A stretch of DNA of 64,000 nucleotides from Paenibacillus plantarum (GTDB lineage Bacteria > Bacillota > Bacilli > Paenibacillales > NBRC-103111), in assembly GCF_013141695.1 (NCBI RefSeq), contig NZ_WHNY01000066.1:1-64000 (forward strand), read 5' to 3'. Under the pieces are notes generated by a model that saw only the letters and a program-made list of their open reading frames with translations, made no database searches and had not been told where the DNA came from. The translations under genes were made by a program, and so were the position numbers. Shown in pieces: positions 35,287 through 44,077 of the stretch. Position 1 is the stretch's first letter. Each line of letters begins with the position of its first letter.

Positions 35287-35985
35287 CTAGCGGTTATTGC
35301 GGTTCCTGGGGAATGGCTTTGGTGGAGTCTGCCTGATCGGATTTCGTGCATAACGCCGCTGGAACGAAATTGGAATTGCGTGTTGATTGTCAACGTACTT
35401 ACTGATTGGGTGCGAAGTCGTAATACGCTCGATGAAGAATGAGCGCGGATAGTAAGTTTCTGCGTCAGTTTCCTTTTCCAAACCAATATGAACCCAAGCG
35501 TTGTCGTAATTATCAAATAAAATAAGTTCGCATTGAATCGCGCTGGTTGGTATCGGAACGTAACGAATCATTGCTGTGCTAGAAAGCAGTAATTTGGGTA
35601 AATTATAAAAGAAGACAAGTTTATCTTTACAACCATTAAAGTTAGCTCTACCTACATATGCCCGGAAAGAATCTATTGCTAAGCTGCCGTTCTTAATGCC
35701 ATCCCAGCCCGGAACCGCTTTGTGTTGAAAACGAGCAGCTAAAGCAGCAGGTGAATTTAGCCTGTTCTTTGGAAACAGCCCCTTTACCGCTGACTCAAGA
35801 CCAAGCAGGTGGCAAAAACGATGTTTTTCAAAGAATACTTGTATGCGCTTCCCGTCTGGTAACAGATAGTCGTATGAGTATGGCATCAACACTTGTTCGT
35901 ACACATCCTGTAGCAATGGAAAATCTATGTCTGAAATCAATGGTTTAGAGGGTAGCGCGAGTAAGTCGGAGAGCGTTAGTGGCAT
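35287..35985 (-). CDS. PBECR4-domain (BECR-fold nuclease-like) protein
   Basis: About 232 residues. It has the features I associate with the PBECR4 family (phage-barnase-EndoU-ColicinE5/D-RelE-like nuclease): start LTLSDLLALPSKP, YSYDYLLPDGKRIQVFFEKHRFCHLLGLE, GWDGIKNGSLAIDSFR, NCKDKLVFFYNLPKLL, NAWVHIGLEKE, YYPRSFFIERIT. BECR folds include many toxin RNases; activity of this family is not established. A basic tail (KPFPRNRNNR) ends it. ATG 35985 fits the family's usual N-terminus; ATG 35997 is fused to the AAGG site. Upstream are its own promoter, a structured RNA and a terminator, which suggests RNA-based control or an RNA antitoxin. Confidence 0.72.
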   Translation of the reverse strand: MPLTLSDLLALPSKPLISDIDFPLLQDVYEQVLMPYSYDYLLPDGKRIQVFFEKHRFCHLLGLESAVKGLFPKNRLNSPAALAARFQHKAVPGWDGIKNGSLAIDSFRAYVGRANFNGCKDKLVFFYNLPKLLLSSTAMIRYVPIPTSAIQCELILFDNYDNAWVHIGLEKETDAETYYPRSFFIERITTSHPISKYVDNQHAIPISFQRRYARNPIRQTPPKPFPRNRNNR

Positions 35986-36009
35986 TTGAGATTTCATCCT
36001 TTTTACATG

Positions 36010-36165
36010 AAAAAAAGCTCTGATGGTAAACCATCAGAGCTTCATGCTTAGTTTGAAGTGGTAGCAAAGAAAACTCACGTCACGGAGATTATAAGCCCCC
36101 CGGCGGGGCATCGAGGGCTACCTGATCCTCGACGGTACTGCAAAGCAGTGACCTTACTAATTAAT
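36010..36165 (-). ncRNA. Structured leader RNA ending in an intrinsic terminator, upstream of PBECR4
   Basis: From a start near 36165 the minus-strand transcript can form: GGTcACTGC / GCAGTACC (loop TTT), TCGAGG / CCTCGA (loop of 10), GCCCC / GGGGC, with GTCAC...GTGAC able to close the set as an alternative pairing, and finally an 11-bp perfect terminator stem AGCTCTGATGG / CCATCAGAGCT (36041-36031, 36026-36016) followed by seven U. The gene start is 12-25 nt further on. No known riboswitch or T-box signature was recognised. Either a small RNA or an attenuator. Confidence 0.6.
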
Positions 36166-36171
36166 ATGTTC

Positions 36172-36200
36172 ATTATATAATCATTTATGCTCAAAATCAA
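36172..36200 (-). promoter_or_regulatory. Sigma-A promoter of the leader RNA
   Basis: Minus strand: TTGATT (36200-36195), exactly 17-bp spacer, TATAAT (36177-36172). Confidence 0.75.
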
Positions 36201-36308
36201 CCAGTCTTTAGTGGGAAAATTGGTTTTATTGTATCAACAAGCTACAAAAGGCCTATATTTCCAAGCTAACTCTAAAAATTGTACGCATGGCATTTTTTAA
36301 TAGCCAAC

Positions 36309-36989
36309 CTACAACTGACTCCGCCGCACGCCAGCGTAGGCCATAAGAACCCCGAGCGTGAAGCACAGCAAGGCTGCTATTACGTATTTCCCATAACTAT
36401 TCTCGACAGAGATGTTATTGACAATGACCATCGTAGCGTTAGATAGCAGGAATGAACTCACGATTAAGGCAGGCATTGTCTTCCGAATCATGCCGAAATA
36501 GAGCGGAATTAGCGACACGCTCCCACATGCAAAAGCGAAGATCAGTATACGAATCGCTTCTTTCATAAGCCGATCATGGGTCAGCGTTTCGATAATGTAA
36601 TGGTTATGTGAATTGAAGAACAGAAGTGAGAGTAACACGAAAACATTGTTGAATAGTACCGTAGCGAAGGTCCAAACTCCGATAATGATCAATTTGGCCA
36701 AGAAGATCTGATTACGAGGCACGGGGTAGGCGAAGAGAAGGGTAATCGTTTTATTCCGATACTCGTCAATAACCATTCGGGACATTAGTACGGAACCGAA
36801 AATGATAAAGGTAATCCCGGCATAGTTCATGATGCTCTCGAAAGCCCGGTCATAGCTTCTGATTTCATTATTCGGTACGTCGCTGCCTATGACCCATAGC
36901 GCTACTATCAGATTGGTGATCACGGCGCTCAGCAGAAGCCCGCGCCACTTCGTTTTCTTTAGTTCCAGCTTAATGAGCTTCCAAAGCAT
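36309..36989 (-). CDS. ABC-2-type permease (cluster end)
   Basis: 226 residues with six hydrophobic segments; N-terminal LWKLIKLELKKTKWRG, then the loop VIDEYRNKTITLLFAYPVPRNQ typical of lantibiotic-immunity/ABC-2 permeases. ATG 36989 (GTG 36992 is adjacent) lies within the 3' end of the ATPase gene, so translation is coupled. Works with the ATPase at 36970-37905. Last gene of a six-gene minus-strand cluster. Confidence 0.85.
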   Translation of the reverse strand: MLWKLIKLELKKTKWRGLLLSAVITNLIVALWVIGSDVPNNEIRSYDRAFESIMNYAGITFIIFGSVLMSRMVIDEYRNKTITLLFAYPVPRNQIFLAKLIIIGVWTFATVLFNNVFVLLSLLFFNSHNHYIIETLTHDRLMKEAIRILIFAFACGSVSLIPLYFGMIRKTMPALIVSSFLLSNATMVIVNNISVENSYGKYVIAALLCFTLGVLMAYAGVRRSQL

Positions 36990-37905
36990 CACGGTTTCCT
37001 CCTTCGATGACCCCGAGGAAATAGTCTTCGAGTGAGCGGGTCTTTTTGTTCAGCGCCTCGACGCCAATCTCATGCTGCACAAGTAAGCGATTCAGCTCTA
37101 CAGGTGCAAGGCGGGGATCATAGATGCGTATGATGCTGCCGTCCATGATTTTATAATTAACGATAGCCAGCTTATCTTCCAGGACAAGCACAGCCCGCGG
37201 TACATCCGTCACGACAATTTCTGTATACTCATTGTGTCTTCCACGAACTTGTTCCATGGATACCTCTTCAAGCAGCTTGCCATGATTGATGACGCCGATC
37301 GTATCGGCCAATTGCTCAATTTCCTGTAAAATATGGCTAGATATGAGCAATGTCATGCCAAATTCCTTGCTCAACATGCGAAATAAATCGCGGATTTCGC
37401 GAATCCCCGATGGATCCATGCCATTCACAGGCTCGTCGAGGATGAGCATTTCGGGCTTCGTGCAGATGGCCCTGCCAATGCCAAGACGCTGCTTCATACC
37501 AAGTGAGAAATCCTTCACGGGTTTATTGCCAATGTCAGACAGGCCAACGAGATCCAGTGTTTCATGTATAGCTTTTTTATCGTAATAGCCCATATATTCG
37601 CAGTGCAGCTCCAGATTAGCGCGTGCTGTCAGATGGTCATAGAAGATCGGATATTCAATAATGCTGCCCATCCGTTTCATCGTTTCGTAGGAGTGGGGGG
37701 TTAGTGGAGCCCCGAATAGTTCAATTTCCCCGCTTGTTGGCTCGATTAGATTCGTAAGCATCCGCATGACCGTTGTTTTGCCCGCACCATTCGGGCCGAG
37801 AAAACCATAGATCTCGCCACGACGAACGCGCATGTTGACACCAGAGACAACTTCGGTCTTCTTGTACCTTTTAGATAATTGCTTCGTTTGCAGAATAAGG
37901 CTCAT
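36970..37905 (-). CDS. BcrA-like ABC transporter ATP-binding protein
   Basis: 311 residues: Walker A GPNGAGKTT, signature FSLGMKQRLG, Walker B MLILDEPVNGMDPSG, switch His in SSHILQE, and a ~95-residue C-terminal extension ending SLEDYFLGVIEGG, as in bacitracin and lantibiotic-immunity ATPases. Start ATG 37905 (or GTG 37908) after AAAGGA. Lies just behind the sensor kinase gene (15 bp), so it is the probable target of that system. Confidence 0.92.
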   Translation of the reverse strand: MSLILQTKQLSKRYKKTEVVSGVNMRVRRGEIYGFLGPNGAGKTTVMRMLTNLIEPTSGEIELFGAPLTPHSYETMKRMGSIIEYPIFYDHLTARANLELHCEYMGYYDKKAIHETLDLVGLSDIGNKPVKDFSLGMKQRLGIGRAICTKPEMLILDEPVNGMDPSGIREIRDLFRMLSKEFGMTLLISSHILQEIEQLADTIGVINHGKLLEEVSMEQVRGRHNEYTEIVVTDVPRAVLVLEDKLAIVNYKIMDGSIIRIYDPRLAPVELNRLLVQHEIGVEALNKKTRSLEDYFLGVIEGGNRDALEAH

Positions 37906-37920
37906 CACATAAGATTCCTT

Positions 37921-38856
37921 TCAAAAGCGGATTGTGGGAAAACGGACCGTAAATACGGTCTTCACATGGGGGATACTGTCCAGGGAAATACTCCCCTCCA
38001 TGAGTTCAACTAACCGCTTCGTAATCGTGAGACCTAAGCCGCTGCCCTGATAGGTCTGGTTTCTGGAATCCTCCAGCGTGTAAAGACGTTCGAAGACATT
38101 CTGGCGATCACGCTCGTCAATGCCTTTTCCTTGATCCCACACATCGATATAAACACTAGTCTCATCTTGTCGCAGCGTGATGCCAATAGTACCGCCATCG
38201 GCTCCATAACGAATTGCGTTGGAGAGTAGATTTTGCAGCACACGTCCGAGTGCCTCCGTATTCCCATACGCATAGATCGGCTCTTCGGGTATCGCGAAAT
38301 CGACTTCGAGACCTTGTGACTCAATTAATTCATAGTAAAAAAGAATACCGTTCCGGCAAGCCTCACTCAGATTGATTTTGGATAAAGGAACAGGTCGATC
38401 ACCTGATTCCAAACGTGCCAGATCGAAAAATTGATTCGTCAGATTGAGGATGTCGAGCGTTCTTTCGTGAACCTTGAGGGAGAGGCGCTTCCGCTCCTCC
38501 TCACTGGCAGTGTGGTCATGCACGAGTGTTTCTGTCAGACCAAGGACCACCGTAAGCGGAGTTTTCAAGTCATGGGACATGTTGGCGACCATTTTTTTGA
38601 TCGCATTTTCCTTACGTGTATAGTTGGCTTCCACTTTGCGATTCGCATCAAGGAGTCGGTTTATGACAATGAGTAAGTGTTGAAGCTGTGTGGAATCGGT
38701 ATGGAGATGAACCTTCTCAGAGGATCCCTGATTAATAATATCGGTTAGCTTCGAATGCAGATAGCGGAGATGACGGGATTGGTCGAATCCGATCTTCCAT
38801 TGAACGAAGGTAAGTATCGCAAGAAGGATACACAGGCTGGGCCACACAACATTCAT
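37921..38856 (-). CDS. Sensor histidine kinase with minimal sensor
   Basis: 311 residues. Only one membrane segment (about 3-22) and no extracellular domain, then a short linker, HisKA with ANMSHDLKTPLTV (His 95) and HATPase with NLLSNAIRYGADGG, DQGKGID, FERLYTLEDSR and GLGLTITKRLVE. ATG 38856 follows the regulator's TGA by 1 bp. Kinases with this minimal membrane anchor in antimicrobial-peptide systems often detect stress through the neighbouring ABC transporter rather than directly; that applies here by inference. Confidence 0.9.
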   Translation of the reverse strand: MNVVWPSLCILLAILTFVQWKIGFDQSRHLRYLHSKLTDIINQGSSEKVHLHTDSTQLQHLLIVINRLLDANRKVEANYTRKENAIKKMVANMSHDLKTPLTVVLGLTETLVHDHTASEEERKRLSLKVHERTLDILNLTNQFFDLARLESGDRPVPLSKINLSEACRNGILFYYELIESQGLEVDFAIPEEPIYAYGNTEALGRVLQNLLSNAIRYGADGGTIGITLRQDETSVYIDVWDQGKGIDERDRQNVFERLYTLEDSRNQTYQGSGLGLTITKRLVELMEGSISLDSIPHVKTVFTVRFPTIRF

Positions 38857-38857
38857 A

Positions 38858-39556
38858 TCAGAAATCCCCCATTTTGTAACCAATCCCCCATACGGTCTTG
38901 ATGTACCGCGGGTGCGCTGGATCGTCCTCAATCTTCTCCCGTAAGCGGGAAATATGGACCTGGATCGCATTCACATCGTCATAGTAAGCGTCATTCCATA
39001 CCGAGCGATAGATTTGTTCCTTGGAGAAGGCGCGTTTGGGATGAGACATTAACAGTTTTAGAATAAGAAGCTCCTTCGCCGTGAGGTTGAGGGGCACGTC
39101 ATTTTTGGTCACGAGATGCTCATCAGGATGAAGCGTCAGCTCATGAATGCGCAAGAGGGCTTGCTCCGCCTGTGCAGAAGGACTGGCATATTGGGAAGCC
39201 CGCCGCAAAATCGCTTTTACACGTGCCGACAACTCAATAAGGGAGAATGGCTTGGCCAAATAGTCATCTGCTCCAAAGCCCAATCCCAATGCTTTCTCAA
39301 CATCGCTATCCTTCGCGGACAAAATGAGAACAGGCACAGTGCTTCCGCTACGCACCCTGCGCAGCACCTCCATGCCATCGACTCCAGGCAGCATCAGATC
39401 CAGCAGAATCATATCAAAAGCTTCCTCGGCAAAGAGACGCAGCGCCGCCTCCCCATCAGGGGCATGTCGAACGGTGAGACTCTCTTTGGATAAATGGTTG
39501 TGCACCATTTCAGCAATCGCCGGGTCATCTTCTACAAGCAAAATGTGATTAGGCAT
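38858..39556 (-). CDS. OmpR-family response regulator
   Basis: 232 residues: receiver with D10/D11, phosphoacceptor D53 (ILLDLMLPGVDG), VLILSAKDSD, LAKPFSL; winged helix from about 135 (LNLTAKELLILKLLMSHPKR, DVNAIQVHISRLREKI, IKTVWGIGYK). Directly followed by its kinase. A 72-bp gap separates it from the upstream permease gene and may contain a promoter (GGACAA...TATGAT on the minus strand), so the ABC pair upstream and this part may be partly independent units. Confidence 0.93.
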   Translation of the reverse strand: MPNHILLVEDDPAIAEMVHNHLSKESLTVRHAPDGEAALRLFAEEAFDMILLDLMLPGVDGMEVLRRVRSGSTVPVLILSAKDSDVEKALGLGFGADDYLAKPFSLIELSARVKAILRRASQYASPSAQAEQALLRIHELTLHPDEHLVTKNDVPLNLTAKELLILKLLMSHPKRAFSKEQIYRSVWNDAYYDDVNAIQVHISRLREKIEDDPAHPRYIKTVWGIGYKMGDF

Positions 39557-39627
39557 ATCATTTCCACCTTTATATCATATGCTTCCAGTATACTGCTTTG
39601 TCCGCTCATAATGAAACGGCCGCAGCC

Positions 39628-40422
39628 TTATATCGACACATCACGTTTTGCGAATACATACCAAGCTAGAGCGAGGAATAACAGCTGATAACAGGCCAAC
39701 ATGATCAATGAAAAAGATAAAGACATGCTGGCCATTAGCGGCCTGCCATCCACATAACTCAGCAAATTCGTGTTGGCGAAAATCAGAAATTTGGACCATT
39801 CAAATTGTTTGAGAACATAGGCTAATTGCCCACTGGTTAATAAGAAAAACAAGGATATCCCGATGGCCATGGAACTTGCACGAAATACAGATGAGAACAT
39901 GAAGGCCAGTGTGACCATGACGATCATTTCGATGCCGCTATAGCCGATAGCTTTCAAGGAGTAAGCCACATTCGAGAACGCTGCCCCAGCATGAAGCTGG
40001 GAAGCACCGTCAAATCCGAAAAAGATACCACCCATAAGAAAAGTGGTCAGTAAAAGCAATAGCGTAAGACCCAACCCGAACAATAGGACGGTCACGAACT
40101 TGGAAAGTAAGATCGTGGAGCGGCTAAAGGGACGGATCAATAGTAGTTTGATCGTACCGCCGGAGAATTCGGAGGCTACGATGCCCGCGGCAACGATAAT
40201 CGTAAACAAAGTGACAATATCCATGAGATTTGGAATGGCGGAAAGGCACAAATCTAAGAACTCCCACGCATTGTTTACGGCAAGCTCCTCTTGGTTCGCA
40301 TATTTACAAAGGAACGCTATCGCAATAACAAGTATCGGAATGAAGGCAATCATCACCCAGGTTCCGATTTTGGTGAAGATCTTAATGCCTTCATTTTGCA
40401 CGAGTTTGGTGAAATTAAGCAT
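39628..40422 (-). CDS. ABC-2-type permease, bacitracin/lantibiotic-resistance type
   Basis: 264 residues, six hydrophobic segments, with ASEFSGGTIKLLLIRPFSRST and C-terminal WSKFLIFANTNLLSYVDGRP...FAKRDVSI. It is plainly paralogous to 19646-20590 but lacks that protein's large first loop. True start is ATG 40422, overlapping the ATPase stop by 8 bp (ATGCTTAA). Confidence 0.9.
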   Translation of the reverse strand: MLNFTKLVQNEGIKIFTKIGTWVMIAFIPILVIAIAFLCKYANQEELAVNNAWEFLDLCLSAIPNLMDIVTLFTIIVAAGIVASEFSGGTIKLLLIRPFSRSTILLSKFVTVLLFGLGLTLLLLLTTFLMGGIFFGFDGASQLHAGAAFSNVAYSLKAIGYSGIEMIVMVTLAFMFSSVFRASSMAIGISLFFLLTSGQLAYVLKQFEWSKFLIFANTNLLSYVDGRPLMASMSLSFSLIMLACYQLLFLALAWYVFAKRDVSI

Positions 40423-41170
40423 AGCTAGCAACCTCCGTGAGTTCGATATATTTCTCTTCAAGTGTTTGTGCGTTCGTCTGTGTCTGAAAATCTGCCAGCG
40501 CAAAGGTCGTGTGCAATCGCCCATCGGTAACGACGCCGAAGCGGTCGCACATTTGCTCCATTTCGGCGAGCAGATGAGAGGAGACCATCACCGCGATGCC
40601 TTCTTCAGCGGCCAGCTTGCGGACGAGCTGGCGCATTTCACGAATGCCTGCGGGGTCAAGACCGTTGGTCGGCTCATCAAGGATGAGCACGGCGGGCTTA
40701 TGGAGCAGGGCCTGGGCAATCCCTAGCCGCTGGCGCATGCCGAGCGAGTACGTCTTCACCTTATCGTGAATGCGGGCGGTGAGCCCGACGAGGTGCACGA
40801 TCTGGTCGATGCGGCTCTGCGGAATATTGCCCACCATGCGAGCGAATTGCTTCAGATTTTGCATCCCGGTGAGATGCTTATAGAGCTCGGGATTCTCGAT
40901 AATCGCACCAACGTGCCGAATCGCTTCCCGGAAGCTGGTGCGAATGCTGTGGCCGTTAATCGCGACATCGCCGTCGCTCATGCCGATGAGGCCGACCATC
41001 ATGCGGATGGTTGTCGTTTTGCCGGCGCCATTGGGCCCGAGGAAGCCGAATACCTCACCAGGAAAAAGCTCAAAACTGATTTGATCTACGATGTTCTTAT
41101 GTCGAATCCGCTTTGTCAGATTACGTACTTCGACAACGGGTTGCATGCTCAACTTGTTCATATTGTTCAT
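40415..41170 (-). CDS. BcrA-like ABC transporter ATP-binding protein
   Basis: 251 residues: Walker A GPNGAGKTT, signature YSLGMRQRLG, Walker B VLILDEPTNGLDPAG, SSHLLAE. Shares long stretches with the ATPase at 18721-19653 (REAIRHVGAIIENPELYKHL) but ends early, without the C-terminal extension. ATG 41170 follows GGAGG by 8 bp. First gene of the minus-strand cluster. A 13-bp palindrome CGAAAG-T-CTTTCG (41244-41256) upstream is a possible regulator site. Confidence 0.9.
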   Translation of the reverse strand: MNNMNKLSMQPVVEVRNLTKRIRHKNIVDQISFELFPGEVFGFLGPNGAGKTTTIRMMVGLIGMSDGDVAINGHSIRTSFREAIRHVGAIIENPELYKHLTGMQNLKQFARMVGNIPQSRIDQIVHLVGLTARIHDKVKTYSLGMRQRLGIAQALLHKPAVLILDEPTNGLDPAGIREMRQLVRKLAAEEGIAVMVSSHLLAEMEQMCDRFGVVTDGRLHTTFALADFQTQTNAQTLEEKYIELTEVASYA

Positions 41171-41305
41171 ATGCGTTACCTCCAATAAGTTTCATACGCT
41201 TATCTTACTAGACACATCATGCAGGACTCTTTCCTAAACCTTACGAAAGTCTTTCGATGTGGATCAACACACACTTTACACGCTTGGAGCGCTCCCCCAA
41301 CGCAA

Positions 41306-41492
41306 TTTAATGGAAAATATACAGCTAATTCAGCTGATTTCTGCCCAATTCGGCGTTTAACTGGAAAACCTACAGCTAATTCGATCACTTACGCGCCATT
41401 GAGCCAGATATAGAGGAATTACCTGTATATAATCCATCTAATCATCAATTCGAGGCTACAAGGGCGAAAATAGATGGAGGTTTTCCAGCTAA
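41306..41492. repeat. Four-dyad intergenic element, family 1, copy B (51-62-51)
   Basis: 23-bp sites start at 41306, 41357, 41419 and 41470 (TTTAATG...CAGCTAA, TTAACTG...CAGCTAA, TTACCTG...CATCTAA, ATAGATG...CAGCTAA). It lies between divergent genes and fills the middle of the 457-bp gap 41171-41627; the rest shows no further gene. Confidence 0.85.
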
Positions 41493-41627
41493 TCAGCCTC
41501 ACAAGCTAACCCTCAATGTTCCTCTCTATGGTAAACCCTGCATGTGCATCCCCCACCGGGTTCATACTAATCAAAAAGCGTTCCTCCTAGCGGTAGCGGA
41601 CGAATGCACTGATCAGGAGGTGACACT

Positions 41628-42620
41628 GTGCGGAATAAAGGCTGGACGCTCGGTCTGCTGGGCTTATTTCTTGTTTTTTGCTTTGTGATGCTTCAATTTC
41701 TCATTTCTACTGTGCATATTGGACAGCTCGTCGGACAGATGGAGCCGCATAGCGAGGCTGAGAAACCGCCGTTCAAACACATTGTGCTCATCGCGCAGGA
41801 GCTGGACAACCCATTCTGGCGAACGGTGGAGAAGGGCGCGAGCGAAGCCGCGGCAAGCCGTGGTATGAAGATTGATTACTTAGGTCCAATTCGTATCAAT
41901 CCAGCTGAGCAAACGAGCCTGCTGGAGAAGTCGATAGCAGCTAAGCCGGATGCCCTTCTTGTGCAAGGGATCAAAGAGCCGCAGTATGATAAGTTGATCA
42001 GCCAAGCGATCGATCAAGGCATTCCTGTGATTACGTTAGATGCGGATGAACCAGACAGCCGAAGATTGACCTATGTAGGCACGGATAATCGGGAAGCGGG
42101 CAGACGGATGGGGGAGCTCGTAGCGAGAGCCGCAATCGGCAAGGGGCGAATCGGCGTCATTATTGGTAGTGAGCAGGCGGAGAATCAGCAGCAGCGTTTA
42201 GAGGGATTCCGTGCCGCTATTGCTAGTACGCCTCAATTTGAAATCGTGGATATTCGCGCATCGAATATATCCCGCATTCAGGCAGCGAAACAGGCGGAGG
42301 CGATGCTCAAGCAATATCCCGCCATACAGACAATGGTGGGTTTCAGCTCCTTAGACGCGGCAGGCATCGCGGAAGGGGTGAAAGCGGCGCATCGGGATGG
42401 CACGCTCGTGTTCGGCTTCGATGATGTGGCAGCGACGAAGCAGGGGATCAGCCAAGGAAGCATCAAGGCTTCCATTGTGCAGCAACCGCATGAAATCGGT
42501 TCGGTAGCTGTACAGCTGCTAGCTTCCCATTTCCTAGGGAGCACGTTACCTCCACAGCATGTTATAGGCACTTACATCCTCGACTCGACGACGCTAACAC
42601 CTGCGAGTAGTGCCCCGTGA
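41628..42620 (+). CDS. Membrane-anchored sugar-binding protein (RbsB/XylFII-like) of a three-component sensor
   Basis: 330 residues. Uncleaved or lipid-free N-terminal anchor (LGLLGLFLVFCFVMLQFLI), then a type I periplasmic-binding domain: HIVLIAQELDNPFWRTVEKG, LLVQGI, GIPVITLDADEP, YVGTDNREAGRRMG, TLVFGFDDVA. There is no ABC partner; instead the next genes are a LytS-type kinase and a YesN regulator. In clostridia XylFII-LytS-YesN is a known xylose-sensing trio, and this gene order is the same. GTG 41628 follows AGGAGGTGACACT. Confidence 0.85.
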   Translation: MRNKGWTLGLLGLFLVFCFVMLQFLISTVHIGQLVGQMEPHSEAEKPPFKHIVLIAQELDNPFWRTVEKGASEAAASRGMKIDYLGPIRINPAEQTSLLEKSIAAKPDALLVQGIKEPQYDKLISQAIDQGIPVITLDADEPDSRRLTYVGTDNREAGRRMGELVARAAIGKGRIGVIIGSEQAENQQQRLEGFRAAIASTPQFEIVDIRASNISRIQAAKQAEAMLKQYPAIQTMVGFSSLDAAGIAEGVKAAHRDGTLVFGFDDVAATKQGISQGSIKASIVQQPHEIGSVAVQLLASHFLGSTLPPQHVIGTYILDSTTLTPASSAP

Positions 42621-44077
42621 ACATACGTCGGATGTTGTTTATCGTGCTGCCTGTTCTGTTTATTTTGAATAATGCGGTCGCGTATTTCATCTTCGATAGT
42701 GGTAGATCCGTACAGGAAAGCTATAATGTCATGCTCGATCGGGTGTTGTTATACAAGCAAATTGCGGGGCAAACGCAGGACAATCTCCGCGCCATGAACG
42801 GCTACATCGTGGATCGAAGCGAAGACAGCCGGTTGGCCTTCTTGCGTCAGAAGGAGGGGTTGCTGGCCCTGCAGCGGAAATTAGCTTCACAGAATACGAT
42901 GCCAGCGACTGACCTCACGTTCCGCAGCTATACCCATATGGTCGACACCTTCTTGGTACAAGAAGTGGGCGTGATCCAAGCAGCCAGCAGCCCAGATTCG
43001 TTAGCGTATACAGCTTTTTATGAACAAGCAGAGCGGACAGCGGCATTCATCCAGGAGGAGGGCTTCCAGCTGATTGATATGGAGTTGAGCTACTATCAGC
43101 CGCTTTATCGGCAAATCTTGGTCCAAACGGAGGGGATGAATCAGTGGGGTGTCGTTATTTTCATCCTGACTACCTTGATCAGTATCGTGCTGGCCTATCG
43201 CATTTCACTCGGTATCTCGCGCCCAATCAGACAGCTAGCACACGTAGCGCAGCGAATGTCGAACGGTGATCTACAAGGGCCTATTCCCCACTTGCCCGCA
43301 GAGCATGAGTTTGGTGTGTTAGCGCGAGCTTTTGAACATATGCAGAATAATCTCAAAGCGCTTATTGTGAAAGAAACGGAAGGACTCGAGAAGGATAAGC
43401 AGTTGAAAGAAATGGAGCTCGAGGTGTTGCAAAATCAAATGAACCCGCACTTTCTCTTCAATTCTTTGAATGTGCTGTCCAAGCTTGCCCTGTTGGAGGG
43501 CGCCGAGCAAACGAGTGATTTGACGGTCACGATGTCGAATCTGCTCCGCTATAATTTGCGAAAGCTAGATCGTCCTGTGCGGCTTAGGGATGAGGTGGAG
43601 CATGCCAAACAATATTTTACCATTCAGCAAGCACGGTTCCGTAATCGCATTCAGTTTGTGATGGAGATAGATGAGGGCGGACTGGACGTTCCCGTACCGA
43701 TGCTTACGCTGCAGCCGATACTTGAAAATGTGTTCGTACACGGCATCGAGGGGATGGAAGAAGGAGCTGTCATTCAGCTCACGATTACACAAGGGAACGG
43801 TGAAACGCTAGTCGCGATCTCGGACAATGGGGTGGGGATGAGCGCGGAGATCCGTGAAGCGCTGCTTGATGTGGACGGGGAATCCCAGGTTTCTCGCGCT
43901 AATGGCCAGTCCACAGGTTTAGGAACACGAAACGTGTTCAAACGATTAGCTTTATTTTATGGGCAAAAGGATCTCGTCCGCATTCAAAGTGATCCTGGCC
44001 GAGGGACGAAGGTCGTCTTGCGGCTGCCGGCCGAAGGAAAGGAGGCTCCAGATGTATCGCTTACTGATCGCCGATGA
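42617..44077 (+). CDS. LytS/YesM-type sensor histidine kinase
   Basis: 486 residues. Two membrane segments (about 5-25 and 178-197) bracket a helical extracellular domain (30-175); HAMP at about 195-250; His_kinase domain with QMNPHFLFNSLN (His 278) and HATPase with DNGVGM and GTRNVFKRL. This is the HPK8/YesM class that pairs with AraC-type regulators. GTG start overlaps the binding-protein stop by 4 bp. The helical sensor domain likely docks the sugar-binding protein encoded upstream. Confidence 0.9.
   Translation: MNIRRMLFIVLPVLFILNNAVAYFIFDSGRSVQESYNVMLDRVLLYKQIAGQTQDNLRAMNGYIVDRSEDSRLAFLRQKEGLLALQRKLASQNTMPATDLTFRSYTHMVDTFLVQEVGVIQAASSPDSLAYTAFYEQAERTAAFIQEEGFQLIDMELSYYQPLYRQILVQTEGMNQWGVVIFILTTLISIVLAYRISLGISRPIRQLAHVAQRMSNGDLQGPIPHLPAEHEFGVLARAFEHMQNNLKALIVKETEGLEKDKQLKEMELEVLQNQMNPHFLFNSLNVLSKLALLEGAEQTSDLTVTMSNLLRYNLRKLDRPVRLRDEVEHAKQYFTIQQARFRNRIQFVMEIDEGGLDVPVPMLTLQPILENVFVHGIEGMEEGAVIQLTITQGNGETLVAISDNGVGMSAEIREALLDVDGESQVSRANGQSTGLGTRNVFKRLALFYGQKDLVRIQSDPGRGTKVVLRLPAEGKEAPDVSLTDRR

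Noticed and set aside
36010..36165. T-box or known riboswitch in the PBECR4 leader
   Set aside because: No AGGGTGGNACCGCG T-box sequence and no known aptamer core was recognised; left as an unassigned structured RNA.
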